Source of the DNA: Syntrophotalea carbinolica DSM 2380
GTDB lineage: Bacteria > Desulfobacterota > Desulfuromonadia > Desulfuromonadales > Syntrophotaleaceae
Length of the DNA: 64,000 nucleotides
Direction: 5' to 3'
Assembly (NCBI RefSeq): GCF_000012885.1
Contig: NC_007498.2
Span: 3,442,001 to 3,506,000, forward strand
Shown piece by piece: positions 50,168 through 61,200 of this stretch; the stretch's first letter is position 1, and each line of letters starts with the position of its first letter. Both the position numbers and the translations under genes were made by a program. The notes beneath the pieces are model-generated. The model had not been told where the DNA came from. It did no database searches and was given only the letters and a program-made list of their open reading frames with translations.

Positions 50168-51619
50168 TCAATTGATCTCGTAAAACCTGCCGGTGCCCAG
50201 ACGGTGCACTTTCATCAGGTTGGTGGTGCCGTAGGCAGCCACCGGACTGCCCATGGTAATGACAACGATATCCCCTTTTTGCAGAACCCCTGCAGCCAGC
50301 ACTGCCTCCTCCACGGAATGGATCTGCGCCTCCGTATCGCCGGCAAAGTCGACCTGAATCGACTGCACTCCGGAAAAAAGAGCCAGCCGGCGCCTTACTT
50401 CACGCGAGGGCGTCACGGCATAAATGGGGATTTCCGGCCGAAAACGCGACACCAGTGCCGCCGTCGAACCGGTCTGGGTAAACGCCAGGATGGCGGTCGC
50501 GCCAATATGCACAGCCGTCCGGCAGGCGGCTTCGCCGATGGCATCGGATAGTTTTCGCGGCCCTTGCTGATGGGCGGGAAAACTGTAAAACAGTTGCCGC
50601 TTGAGCAAGGCGTCGCCTTCCACGCTGCGTGCCACCCGATCCATCAGTTCAACCGCTTCCACCGGAAACCTGCCGGCCGCGGTTTCTCCCGACAGCATAA
50701 CGGCATCGGTGCCGTCGAGAATGGCGTTGGCGACATCGGAGGTTTCAGCCCGTGTGGGACGCGGGTTGTGAATCATGCTTTCCAGCATCTGGGTGGCGGT
50801 TATCACCGGTTTGCCGGCCTCATGACAACGTCGGATAATGTTTTTCTGGATCAGCGGCACCCTTTCCGGGCTGATTTCCACGCCCAGATCCCCCCGCGCC
50901 ACCATGATGGCGTCGGACTCCTCCAGGATGGCGTCGAAATTCTCCACGGCCTGGGGCTTTTCAATTTTGGCAATGACCGGGATGTTGCTGTTGTGCTTCT
51001 GCAGCAAGGCTTTAAGTTGCCTTACGTCGTCGGCCCGCCGCACAAACGACAGCGCCAGATAATCCAACCCCTGACGCACGGCAAAGCCGGCATCTTCCAG
51101 GTCTTTTTCGGTCAATGAAGGCACCGACAGGGCCGCGCCGGGCAGATTGACGCCCTTGCGGTCTTTGAGGGTACCGCCTGTCACAACGCGGCAATGCACG
51201 GCCTGTGCTTCCCTGGTCAGGACCTCGAGTTCCAACAGTCCGTCGTCGAGCAGGATTCGATCACCCACGGCGACGTCTTCGGCCAGCTTGGCATAACTCA
51301 CGGGGATGCGCGTCGCATCGCCTTCGATCGCTTCGGATGTCAACGTTACGGTGCCGCCGGTGTCCAGTTGCACGGCACCGTTTGTGAGGCATCCAACGCG
51401 AATTTTAGGCCCCTGCAGGTCACCGAGAATCGCCACCGGAACCCGATGCTGCCTGGCCAATTCGCGAATGGACTCGACGATCCCGGCTTTGTGCTGCTGG
51501 TCGCCATGGGAAAAATTCAAGCGAAAAAGATTGGCGCCCGCCAACAGTAACCGCTCGATGCCTTCGCGCGAGTCGCAGGCCGGGCCGATAGTGGCAATGA
51601 TTTTGGTATGGCGGAACAT
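50168..51619 (-). CDS. pyk: Pyruvate kinase
   Basis: This 483-residue glycolytic enzyme makes pyruvate and ATP from phosphoenolpyruvate. Substrate and metal motifs include RLNFSHG, DLQGPKIRVG, IAKIEKPQAV (catalytic Lys) and MVARGDLGVE. The C-terminal allosteric domain is present (residues ~350-483). The ATG at 51619 has GGGAGG; the longer frame upstream is not supported. The ADP-binding and K+ residues look normal. It probably heads the transcript with queC. Confidence 0.95.
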   Translation of the reverse strand: MFRHTKIIATIGPACDSREGIERLLLAGANLFRLNFSHGDQQHKAGIVESIRELARQHRVPVAILGDLQGPKIRVGCLTNGAVQLDTGGTVTLTSEAIEGDATRIPVSYAKLAEDVAVGDRILLDDGLLELEVLTREAQAVHCRVVTGGTLKDRKGVNLPGAALSVPSLTEKDLEDAGFAVRQGLDYLALSFVRRADDVRQLKALLQKHNSNIPVIAKIEKPQAVENFDAILEESDAIMVARGDLGVEISPERVPLIQKNIIRRCHEAGKPVITATQMLESMIHNPRPTRAETSDVANAILDGTDAVMLSGETAAGRFPVEAVELMDRVARSVEGDALLKRQLFYSFPAHQQGPRKLSDAIGEAACRTAVHIGATAILAFTQTGSTAALVSRFRPEIPIYAVTPSREVRRRLALFSGVQSIQVDFAGDTEAQIHSVEEAVLAAGVLQKGDIVVITMGSPVAAYGTTNLMKVHRLGTGRFYEIN

Positions 51620-51709
51620 GGCGCGTCCCTCCCTGGCCGGTAACTGACTGGGATACTTTTGAAACGAAAGAACCCTGACTTGAGTAGCCAGGGTCCCCAA
51701 AGGCGCGGG

Positions 51710-52030
51710 TCAGTGATGGTAACGGCCCAGACGTTCCGCATGGGCCCGACTGGGGCCTTTGTGGCAACGGAAGCAGGGTTCTCCCTCGACTTTTTGCTGT
51801 TGAATGGGAGCTATATCGGGAGGCAGTACCGAAGTCTCTTTCAGCCAGGGTTCGCGGCCGGATTCGTCGGCCAGGGTAACGGCGGTGCCTCGGACTGCCC
51901 AGTTGGCGCTGATTTTAACGCTGTGGCATTGATCGCAACCTCCCGGAGGGGGAATAGCTTTCCATGCGCCCATCATGGCGCAACCACAAATAACCGCAGC
52001 CGGCAACAGCATCCAAAGGCATTTTTTCAT
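51710..52030 (-). CDS. Two-haem cytochrome c, predicted lipoprotein
   Basis: This 106-residue exported protein has a signal peptide ending ICGC (possible lipobox, Cys17). There are two haem-binding motifs: CDQCH (residues ~32-36) and CFRCH (~85-89). The spacing between them, with IQQQ-V-E-G-E-P before the second, is unlike a standard class I cytochrome. It is probably a small anchored electron carrier of the envelope. No terminal reductase lies next to it. The start at 52030 is used because the upstream ATG (52042) touches the ribosome site. It lies 90 bases upstream of pyk on the same strand. Confidence 0.88.
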   Translation of the reverse strand: MKKCLWMLLPAAVICGCAMMGAWKAIPPPGGCDQCHSVKISANWAVRGTAVTLADESGREPWLKETSVLPPDIAPIQQQKVEGEPCFRCHKGPSRAHAERLGRYHH

Positions 52031-53146
52031 GTGGAAAACCATCCTCTCTCGGGGGCATCTCAAGTACAGCAACTATAACATAGCCTCGTATCAAGGCCAA
52101 TGCGAAATAGCAATGCTTCGAACCGCATTGTAAAGCGAAGTCCCCCTCTTCAACGAAACGTTTCGATCCTGAGAAACACGGCAAAACCAAGTGGCGAACC
52201 TCAGACCCGTGTCTGTCGGCAAGACTTGGCGGGTCTATGGCGTTAAGCCTTTGCACCGCTGCTCCGATTCAGGCTCTGCACCGTAGTGCCCATGCAAAAA
52301 CGAACGCCCGCATAGAACACCGACAGCACGTAACAAACAATTGAACCGGGTTTTTAGCGGATGGCAGCACCGAACTGTTTTAGCCATGCTTGCCTGACGT
52401 ACCGTCGGCATGCACGCCAGCGGATACTGGAAAGAAAAATCGTAGCATAACCGGCCCTGACGAGACAAAACGGAACACTGTGCTATTATGTATCGGGCTG
52501 CAAGCAAAAAGACAACATCACTCCTTGCCGCCTAGCATCGCCCCCCCTTTTTTTGCGACACACTAAGTGACACTATGTGCCAAGATAGCGCCGCGAGCCA
52601 CACTATGGCTCGGAACCCTAAAAGAAAAAAACCGCGGAACAAACCGCAAGAAACGCATTTTCGCACCTTGTCCGACCTCCCGCGGCCACTCATTTATGGC
52701 ATCAATTTTGCGTTAAATTAAAACGTTGGTTTATTTTTCAAGATTGACCATGCCCTACTTCTTTGCAAGACCATCTATGGAAGGAGATTGACGAACAATC
52801 CTGGCACCTTACGCTATGCATAATTTAAAAAAGGTGTTGTATCGGCCTTTTTGCCTGATTCAGAGAAAAAAATCATTGTCATGGCGTCTGCCGCCGAACG
52901 AGGCCGCATCCACATGTTTCGCTGCGCTCAGGGCAGGAGCATCTATTTCGTTTGCCGACGGCTGTTCCCGCTGCATCGGGAAGACGGTAACGGAAGAAGC
53001 GATCTTGAAGACTTGTGCGGTTTCGCAATCGGGCGTTTCGCAGGGTGTGGCGCGACACGCTACCGGGCAACTGTCGGCTGCAGACATTTTCGCAAGACCC
53101 GAGCTGGCTAAAAGAGGATTTTTACACTTCAAAGGAGGAGTACACG
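52031..53146. other. Long intergenic region without a supported gene
   Basis: This 1.1-kb stretch lies between the cytochrome gene and the AmiS/UreI-like gene. Left part: no structure beyond a 7-bp hairpin CGAGCCA/TGGCTCG at 52594-52612. Right part (52816-53140): open frames on both strands with arginine- and serine-rich, unrecognisable translations and no ribosome sites, possibly a decayed gene. AT content rises near 52700. Confidence 0.6.
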
Positions 53147-53641
53147 ATGACCCTTGCCATTCTGATTGCTATTTCACTGATGTGGGTACCGGTGGCCCTG
53201 TTGTTTCTCGGCTACGGTGAAGCCAAAGGAACCGGCGCCATTACGGCATTTGTAGGGGCCTGTGTTGTTGTCAGCGCTTTTGTACTTTGTATCCAGGGCG
53301 ATGCTTTTACCGCGGGCCTGCTGTTTGCTCACGGCTTGCTGTACTGCGTTGTCGCCTTTGCCCTGCTTGCCGGTTTGGAAAGCATGGCTTCCGTCGGTAA
53401 CGTCAGCCTGACCGTTGCCATCATATCCTTTATCTACATGATCATGTTCTACACGGTCAAAGGCAGCGGCTACTTTGCCTTTGCCTGCGCCGGCTACACG
53501 ATTCTCACCCTTGAGGTCTGGCTCAACGCTTACGGCAAATTCTCCGCCAAACTGCTGGCCTGGTCCCTGATCATCTGGGCTGCGATCGGTCTCTATTATC
53601 CGGCTTTTATGCTGCTGGCGGGCAAGGCTTTGCCGTTCTGA
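53147..53641 (+). CDS. AmiS/UreI-family channel-like membrane protein
   Basis: This 164-residue protein has six hydrophobic segments and almost no soluble part, the layout of UreI (urea channel) and AmiS (amide transport). The N-terminal segment followed by LGYGEAKGTGAITAFVGAC, and the LLFAHGLLY helix, resemble AmiS, but identity looks modest. Small solutes such as urea, amides or ammonia are plausible cargo. No urease, amidase or ami operon is adjacent. The ATG has an excellent AAAGGAGGAG site, so expression is probable. A bidirectional terminator follows. Confidence 0.75.
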   Translation: MTLAILIAISLMWVPVALLFLGYGEAKGTGAITAFVGACVVVSAFVLCIQGDAFTAGLLFAHGLLYCVVAFALLAGLESMASVGNVSLTVAIISFIYMIMFYTVKGSGYFAFACAGYTILTLEVWLNAYGKFSAKLLAWSLIIWAAIGLYYPAFMLLAGKALPF

Positions 53642-53660
53642 CAGTCGCCTGATGTCCTAT

Positions 53661-53697
53661 AAAAAACCGGGAGCGTTTTACGCTCCCGGTTTTTTTG
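53661..53697. terminator. Bidirectional terminator
   Basis: AAAACCGGGAGCG pairs with CGCTCCCGGTTTT around TTTTA, followed by a T-run. It lies between the AmiS/UreI-like gene and the convergent fabH. Confidence 0.88.
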
Positions 53698-53744
53698 TAT
53701 GATCGAAAAAGACCCATGCCGCAAGGCCGGGTTGAGCAAAAAAC

Positions 53745-54734
53745 TTACAGCCGAACGATGCTGGATCCCCAGGTGAAACCGGCGCCGAAGGTGACAAGCC
53801 CGACCATGTCGCCCTCACCGATACGTCCGTTGCGGCGCGCTTCGTCCAAAGCGATGGGAATGGAAGCGGCGGAGGTATTGCCGTAGCGATCGACATTTAC
53901 ATAGCCCTGCCCTTCGGTCAGTTTCAGGCGTTTGGCCAGAGCTTCAATGATGCGCAGGTTGGCCTGATGGGAAATGACCAGGTCCAGATCCTCAATAGCC
54001 ACCCCCGCAGCTTTAAGCGATTTTTTCATGGAGCGGCTCATGCACACCACCGCATGCCGAAAGACTTCGCGCCCTTCCATGCGCAGGGTATGCAGCTTGT
54101 CGCGCGCATTTTCGGGAGTGGGCGGGTTGATGGAACCGCAGCCCGGATTGTAGAGCAGCTTGCTGTGATTGCCGTCGGCACCGATCTGGGTGGTGAGAAT
54201 GCCGCGATCCTGCTGCGAAGGCCCCAGCACCACGGCTCCCGCGCCGTCGCCGAACAGTACGCAGGTATTGCGATCTTCCCAGTTGACCATGGAAGTAAGA
54301 ACCTCGCCGCCGATGAGCAGGATGTTTCGATGGGTTCCGGTACGGATCAGGCTATCCGCCAGTTGCATGCCGTAAAGAAACCCGGAGCATGCGGCGCTGA
54401 TATCAAAGGCTGCTGCATTCTCCGCGCCGAGCAGAGTCTGCACGAAACAGGCCGTGGCAGGGAACTTCATATCGCCGGTGACCGTGGCGAGAATGATCAG
54501 GTCGATATCGGTGACGGCCAGACCGGCATCTTCAATGGCTTGCTTACCGGCAGCGGCGGCCAGAGACGAAAGGGGCGTCCCCGGTTCGACAATATGTCGG
54601 GTACGGATGCCGGAGCGTTCAACAATCCATGCGTCGTTGGTATCGACCATCTTTTCCAGGTCGGCATTGGTCAGGATTTTCTCGGGAATAGAGCGGCCGG
54701 TACCGAGGATCATGGCGCGCGTGCTGTTGTCCAT
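53745..54734 (-). CDS. fabH: 3-oxoacyl-ACP synthase III (KAS III)
   Basis: This 329-residue enzyme starts fatty-acid synthesis by condensing acetyl-CoA (or another acyl-CoA) with malonyl-ACP. The triad is Cys116 (SAACSGFLYG), His256 (ISHQANLRII) and Asn286 (YGNTSAAS). Length is normal. The ATG has an AGGAGG site. It is a single gene here, away from the usual plsX-fabD-fabG cluster, so it may be an extra copy. Confidence 0.95.
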   Translation of the reverse strand: MDNSTRAMILGTGRSIPEKILTNADLEKMVDTNDAWIVERSGIRTRHIVEPGTPLSSLAAAAGKQAIEDAGLAVTDIDLIILATVTGDMKFPATACFVQTLLGAENAAAFDISAACSGFLYGMQLADSLIRTGTHRNILLIGGEVLTSMVNWEDRNTCVLFGDGAGAVVLGPSQQDRGILTTQIGADGNHSKLLYNPGCGSINPPTPENARDKLHTLRMEGREVFRHAVVCMSRSMKKSLKAAGVAIEDLDLVISHQANLRIIEALAKRLKLTEGQGYVNVDRYGNTSAASIPIALDEARRNGRIGEGDMVGLVTFGAGFTWGSSIVRL

Positions 54735-55104
54735 ACGGGTTTCCTCCTGATTTAGCAGTTGTCACATGGAAGCGGTTCTTTTCTTCGGCCAGCCATGACT
54801 TTCACCCTTGGGAAAGCCGCAGTCTGTCTCATGGTGTGGCTCCATGCAAAGGCCCCGCCCTGAAGACAATGAGCATGTTGGCGCGTGCGGATCGAGCAGT
54901 TCAGCCTCCTCATAAAGATACGCTCTCGGGGAGACTGTTTCATTTGCCCAGGCCCCTGTCGGATTTCCCGGTCCTTCGAGGTTCCGGGCGTGAGGCAGAT
55001 CATCCTCTTTAATCTGAAAGGCATCCGGGGTTCAACCTGGGCCGGGCAACCCCTTCCGGAAGTTAATTGTTTTCAAAATAACATGTTTGCCCTAGCGGCT
55101 CAAG
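54735..55104. other. Intergenic gap without a supported gene
   Basis: The 370 bases between the MscS-type gene and fabH, both on the minus strand, show no convincing ORF, repeat or terminator with a T-tract. The only signal is the ribosome site for fabH at its left end. Confidence 0.6.
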
Positions 55105-57525
55105 TTATTGCACCGGGGGCTTGCCGATGGCGGACGGATCCCATTTCCCAAGGATATGATCGTCCACCGAACGCAGATGAAGATCGCGCTGCGGGAAGGG
55201 AATTTCAACGTCTTCTTCGCGAAAGCGGCGGTCAATGTATAACAGCAGATCATTTTTGATAATCAGGCGTTCAGAAACAGATGTGGCCCATACGCGCAGC
55301 TCGAAATCGAGGGAACTGTCTCCAAAGGCGGTAAAGATGGCGGATGCCGGCGGTGTATCCAGCACTTTGGGATGTGCCTTGGCCGCTTCGTGGAGGATGC
55401 GTAAAACCTTTTCCAAATTGCTGCCGTAGGCCACGCCGACCGGTACCACGATGCGGCTCTGTTCACTGGAAAGAGTCCAGTTGGTAACCTTTTCGGAGAC
55501 AAGGTTGGAGTTCGGCACGATGACTTCGGATTGATCGAAGGTTTCGACGGTGGTGGAACGCAAGCCGATTTTGCGGACCGTGCCCCATTCGTTGTCCAGA
55601 ACAATCATGTCGCCAATTTTTATCGGGCGTTCGAACAGCAGTATCAGACCGCTGACAAAGTTATTGACGATATTCTGAAGTCCGAAACCGATACCGATAC
55701 CGAGGGCGCCGGCCAGTACCGCGAAGTTTTTCAGCTCGATGCCGGCCAGGCTCAGCGCCATCAGGACACCGAAAGCCAGAATCGCATAGTGCAGCAGTTT
55801 GTTGATGGAATCCCGTACACCGCGATCCATCTGCCGACGCGGAAACACCTCTTCTTCCAGCAAGCTGCGCAACAACCAGGATACCAGAAAAGTGAGATAC
55901 AGGGCCGCCAGACCAATCAGCAGCATCTGCACGGAAACGGTTTTGTCGCCGAAGGCGACTCCGGCCGATACGATCGCATGCCAGGCTTCGCCCACACTGT
56001 CGAACAGGCGCCATACCACCATCAGGTAAAGGGCGGCATAGGTGATGACAACGATCGGCACCAGATGCCAGATGCGTTTTTGCAACTCCTGACCATGCCG
56101 CAGGAAAAACCGCTGCCTGTGAAAGACATCGAGTTTCGCCAGTGTCAGCATTCCGGTGTGCAGCAGATGCAAAACCAGGGCTGTGAGCAAACCGACGAAA
56201 ACGGTTTTGAGACCGGCGTGCAGAAGATGTTCGGCCAGGTTCCCATACCCTCCTGCCTGGGCGATGAAAATGCCGCCGAACAGGGCCATGCCCGCCATCA
56301 ACAGGCGCCTGAAGAAACGCTGCGGGTAGGGTTCAGTACGCAGCGAATGCACCATGGCCCAGCGCAGCAAAACCAGGCCGGCCAAGCCTAATCCAGCCAG
56401 ATACAGAGAATAAAAAGGTGCGGGCAAGGCCAGCGATTGTACCGCCAGGGACAGGATGTAGACATAAGCCAGCAACCGTATAACCCGGCGCTGCAGCGGT
56501 TGAGAAAAAAGCCCCACGATCAGTGGTAACGCCGACAGCACACCCACAGCGGTAAGCAGCACCACTATCCCGGAAGGGGCATGCCTGTAGAGGGGGCCCA
56601 GCACGACGGTCGAAATAAACACACCGGTAGACAAAGGATGACACAAAGAAAAATGACGCACGGATTTTTCTTCGCAGCGCTTGCCCCGCGAACGTATCAG
56701 CCCGGCCAGGATAAAAATCAGTAAAACATGCAACACGACTAGGCCAGCGTGGTTGCTCCAGAACAAGCTGTTGAATAAATTCATTCGGGTAAAAGTGGCA
56801 CCAACGGATGCAAACAGGCCGGGATCGAGCTGCCGGTAAAACTCGGCATTGAAAAAGGACGGTTGATTTCTTGCCAGCAATTGCCCTTTGCGCGAAGCGA
56901 GGATTTGTTCGATCTGCCCGATCTGTTCCGAGAGAGGACTCTGCAGGCTGCTGACTTCCTGTTGCAAGGCAACCAATTGGGGATCGCTACGATCCAGCAG
57001 GTCAAGAGCTTGCTCGATCATTTGCCGGGCCTGTTTAAAAACTTCGGGTGGCGCCAGGGGGCTGTCCGTCGGCAATGCCGCCTGCCATTGGCGCCAGAAA
57101 CTTTCCTCGTCCTGCCAGGTTTTCCGCAGACCCTCAATTTCGGTCAGGCGTTTGAAAATTTCATCGAGCAGCTGCGCCGTTTTATCCTTGTGCGCCAGCA
57201 GGGTGGTCCGCGCCTGAAGCAACTGATCCAGAGGCCATTCCTGAGGATACCCCAGCGCCGCCTGACGCTTCGACCAATTGTCCTGCCAGAGTCTCAGCTC
57301 GGCAAGCGCCTGATTGGAGGACGCCAGGCCGGTCAGTTGACCGAGGCGGGTTTCAAGCGCGGCACGGTCTTCCGTCAGTTTTGTCAGACGCGGATAAACC
57401 TCCGCGACTCCGGGCAACAGTGCCGGATCTTCAGCCGCCACGTCGACCGGGGTCGATTCGGCCCAAAGGGGCGCAGGCATGGCAAAGCCCCATAAAACTG
57501 CACAACAAATCAACAGACGTTTCAT
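55105..57525 (-). CDS. Large MscS-type mechanosensitive channel
   Basis: This 806-residue inner-membrane channel has a signal peptide at residues 1-~22 and a ~230-residue periplasmic coiled-coil domain (two long helical repeats, similar to MscK/YbdG-like proteins). A set of ~10 membrane segments occupies ~240-620. The pore-lining segment has LAGALGIGIGFGLQNIVNN, the MscS TM3 signature, and the cytoplasmic domain starts ERPIKIGDMIVLDNEWGTV. Likely role is protection against hypo-osmotic shock. The start at 57525 has GAGGTG nearby. It diverges from the N-ATPase operon. Confidence 0.92.
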   Translation of the reverse strand: MKRLLICCAVLWGFAMPAPLWAESTPVDVAAEDPALLPGVAEVYPRLTKLTEDRAALETRLGQLTGLASSNQALAELRLWQDNWSKRQAALGYPQEWPLDQLLQARTTLLAHKDKTAQLLDEIFKRLTEIEGLRKTWQDEESFWRQWQAALPTDSPLAPPEVFKQARQMIEQALDLLDRSDPQLVALQQEVSSLQSPLSEQIGQIEQILASRKGQLLARNQPSFFNAEFYRQLDPGLFASVGATFTRMNLFNSLFWSNHAGLVVLHVLLIFILAGLIRSRGKRCEEKSVRHFSLCHPLSTGVFISTVVLGPLYRHAPSGIVVLLTAVGVLSALPLIVGLFSQPLQRRVIRLLAYVYILSLAVQSLALPAPFYSLYLAGLGLAGLVLLRWAMVHSLRTEPYPQRFFRRLLMAGMALFGGIFIAQAGGYGNLAEHLLHAGLKTVFVGLLTALVLHLLHTGMLTLAKLDVFHRQRFFLRHGQELQKRIWHLVPIVVITYAALYLMVVWRLFDSVGEAWHAIVSAGVAFGDKTVSVQMLLIGLAALYLTFLVSWLLRSLLEEEVFPRRQMDRGVRDSINKLLHYAILAFGVLMALSLAGIELKNFAVLAGALGIGIGFGLQNIVNNFVSGLILLFERPIKIGDMIVLDNEWGTVRKIGLRSTTVETFDQSEVIVPNSNLVSEKVTNWTLSSEQSRIVVPVGVAYGSNLEKVLRILHEAAKAHPKVLDTPPASAIFTAFGDSSLDFELRVWATSVSERLIIKNDLLLYIDRRFREEDVEIPFPQRDLHLRSVDDHILGKWDPSAIGKPPVQ

Positions 57526-57610
57526 GCAACACCTCAAAAGTCAGAGTGTTCCGGATTTTGAATGAGATAATTCTAGCATTTACCCGTTGGTTTGCCACCC
57601 ATTTAAAACC

Positions 57611-57623
57611 ACCGATGATCGGT
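57611..57623. promoter_or_regulatory. Small palindrome before the N-ATPase operon
   Basis: ACCGATGATCGGT is a 6-bp perfect inverted repeat around one G, ~77 bases upstream of atpD and between two divergent genes. It could be an operator; length is too short to be sure. Confidence 0.25.
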
Positions 57624-57627
57624 TTGA

Positions 57628-59497
<1,870 letters not shown>

Positions 59498-59501
<4 letters not shown>

Positions 59502-59866
59502 CCGAAGATAAAGACAAACCCCGACGCTCCGGACAACAATCGCGCGAGGATCTGCGCCGTTTGCTGGCCGCCAAGCAGGAGCGCAAACTGCGGGCCATTG
59601 GACAACGTGACCGCAACGCCTGGTTCGGCCTCGGCATGTTCGGCCTGGTCGGCTGGTCGGTCGCCATCCCGGCCGTGGCGCTTACCGCCCTTGGCGTATG
59701 GATAGACGCCCGGCATGCCGGCCCCTATTCCTGGACGCTGATGCTGTTGGTCATTGGCGTCGGTCTCGGTTGCGTCAATGCCTGGTTCTGGATCAGCCGC
59801 GAGCGCAAGGAGATCGAGACGCAGCGCCACGAACCGCCGAAGGAGGATTTACATGATACCGACTGA
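59498..59866 (+). CDS. atpQ: N-ATPase accessory subunit AtpQ (AtpI-like)
   Basis: This 122-residue protein has two transmembrane helices (residues ~45-67 and ~76-98) and a Lys/Arg-rich N-terminal tail. It sits where N-ATPase operons carry AtpQ, related to the AtpI/AtpZ proteins proposed to help c-ring assembly or Mg uptake. It overlaps atpC by four bases and atpR by 14. Naming follows position and topology rather than strong sequence motifs. Confidence 0.82.
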
Positions 59867-60134
59867 ACTCGGTCGCATGGCCCTGGCGCTGCTCACGGGG
59901 CTGTTGTTGGGGGCGGGATATTTCGGCGGACTCTACCTGACGGTGAAATCCCTGAAGCGCTGCGCTTCGCCACGACTGTTGCTGACAGCCAGCTTCCTGA
60001 TTCGACTGCTGGTGGTGCTGGGTGTTTTCTATCTCCTGTCCGATTGGGGAGCGCTGGTCATGCTGACAGCCATGGGCGGATTTCTCATCGCGCGACTGGG
60101 TTGGCTTCGATCGCGATATGGGCGGGGAGCGTAG
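59853..60134 (+). CDS. atpR: N-ATPase accessory subunit AtpR
   Basis: This 93-residue protein has about three hydrophobic segments and an Arg-rich C terminus (SRYGRG). The AtpR family (PF12966) is specific to N-ATPase operons, where it is proposed to aid c-subunit assembly. The ATG at 59853 has AAGGAGG and lies in the last codons of atpQ; longer frames are not supported. Confidence 0.85.
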   Translation: MIPTELGRMALALLTGLLLGAGYFGGLYLTVKSLKRCASPRLLLTASFLIRLLVVLGVFYLLSDWGALVMLTAMGGFLIARLGWLRSRYGRGA

Positions 60135-60136
60135 CT

Positions 60137-60856
60137 ATGGAAATCACACCCGACATCTTCATCTATTGGCAATGGCATGATTTCAAAATCAATGCCACCA
60201 TCGCCATCACCTGGCTCAACATGCTGCTGTTGGTTCTGGGCGCCTGGTCGGTAACCCGCAAGCTTTCCGACGGGGGCAGCCTGTCCCGTTGGCAGAATCT
60301 TCTCGAGGTACTGGTTTCCGGCATGGAAGAACAGATTCACGATATGGGTCTGGCGCCGCCCCGTGAATTCCTGCCGTTTCTCGGCAGCCTGTTTCTGTTC
60401 GTGCTGTTCTCCAACATCCTGTCGGTGATTCCCGGTTACGTGGCACCCACCGGATCGCTGTCAACCACCACCGCACTGGCCGTCTGCGTGTTCCTGTCTG
60501 TGCCGCTGTGGGGCATACAACGACGCGGGTTGAGCGGCTACCTGCGGATGTACATCAAACCATCGGTGTTTATGCTGCCGTTTAACGTCATGGGCGAAGT
60601 TTCCCGCACTCTGGCCCTGGCGGTGCGTCTGTTCGGCAATGTCATGAGCGGCAGCATGATCGCCGGTATTCTGTTGTCCATTGCGCCCCTTTTCTTTCCG
60701 GTGTTGATGCAGCTTCTCGGCCTCATCACCGGAGTTATCCAGGCTTACATCTTTGCGGTGCTGGCGGCGGTCTATATTGCCGCGGCAGCACAGATGGAGC
60801 AACAGCGAGAAGCGAAGGCCGAAGTCCAGGGCCCAAGTTCCAATACCCAAGGTTAA
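60137..60856 (+). CDS. atpB: N-type ATPase subunit a
   Basis: This 239-residue membrane stator subunit forms the ion half-channels. It has five to six helices. The essential Arg is in LALAVRLFGNVMSG, and the C-terminal helix carries GVIQAYIFAVLAAVYI with its conserved Gln and Tyr. GGGGAG precedes the ATG at 60137. The start places residues MEITPDIFIYWQWHDF at the N terminus, as in other N-type a subunits. Confidence 0.92.
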   Translation: MEITPDIFIYWQWHDFKINATIAITWLNMLLLVLGAWSVTRKLSDGGSLSRWQNLLEVLVSGMEEQIHDMGLAPPREFLPFLGSLFLFVLFSNILSVIPGYVAPTGSLSTTTALAVCVFLSVPLWGIQRRGLSGYLRMYIKPSVFMLPFNVMGEVSRTLALAVRLFGNVMSGSMIAGILLSIAPLFFPVLMQLLGLITGVIQAYIFAVLAAVYIAAAAQMEQQREAKAEVQGPSSNTQG

Positions 60857-60912
60857 TGGTGAAAATTTCCCTGAACCTGAATAGCTTGCACGTCAAGAAA
60901 GGAGCTTTTTAT

Positions 60913-61197
60913 ATGGATTATCTGGCATGGGTCGCCGTCGCATCGATCTTGTCGGCGGGGCTCTGTATAGGCATCGGCGCCATCGGCCCGGCCCTCGGTG
61001 AAGGGCGCGCCCTGGCTCAGGCGTTGGCGGCTCTGGCACAGCAACCGGATGAAGCCAACACCATTACCCGCACCTTGTTTGTCGGGCTGGCCATGGTCGA
61101 ATCCACGGCGATTTACTGTTTCGTGGTCTCCATGATTCTGATTTTCGCCAATCCGTTCTGGCGTTTTTTCCTGGTCAGAGCGGGAGAAGGGGGCTGA
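60913..61197 (+). CDS. atpE: N-type ATPase c-ring subunit with two carboxylates
   Basis: This 94-residue hairpin protein has two membrane helices; rings of it carry ions. Helix 2 has MVESTAIY with ion-binding Glu63, Ser64, Thr65 and Tyr68, the set seen in Na+-binding rings. Helix 1 has GPALGEGRA with Glu30, where the Na+ ring of Ilyobacter has Gln32. So both helices carry a Glu. The start at 60913 follows AAAGGAG; the frame also runs upstream to 60856 without a ribosome site. Ion specificity (Na+ or H+) is not settled by sequence. Confidence 0.92.
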   Translation: MDYLAWVAVASILSAGLCIGIGAIGPALGEGRALAQALAALAQQPDEANTITRTLFVGLAMVESTAIYCFVVSMILIFANPFWRFFLVRAGEGG

Positions 61198-61200
61198 CCC

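Noticed and set aside
52860-53132. 90-codon minus-strand ORF upstream of the AmiS/UreI-like gene
   Set aside because: Overlaps open frames on the other strand; no motif, no ribosome site and no family recognised.
52816-53146. Guanidine (mini-ykkC) riboswitch ahead of the AmiS/UreI-like gene
   Set aside because: An ACGA-containing stretch is present but the paired hairpins required are not.
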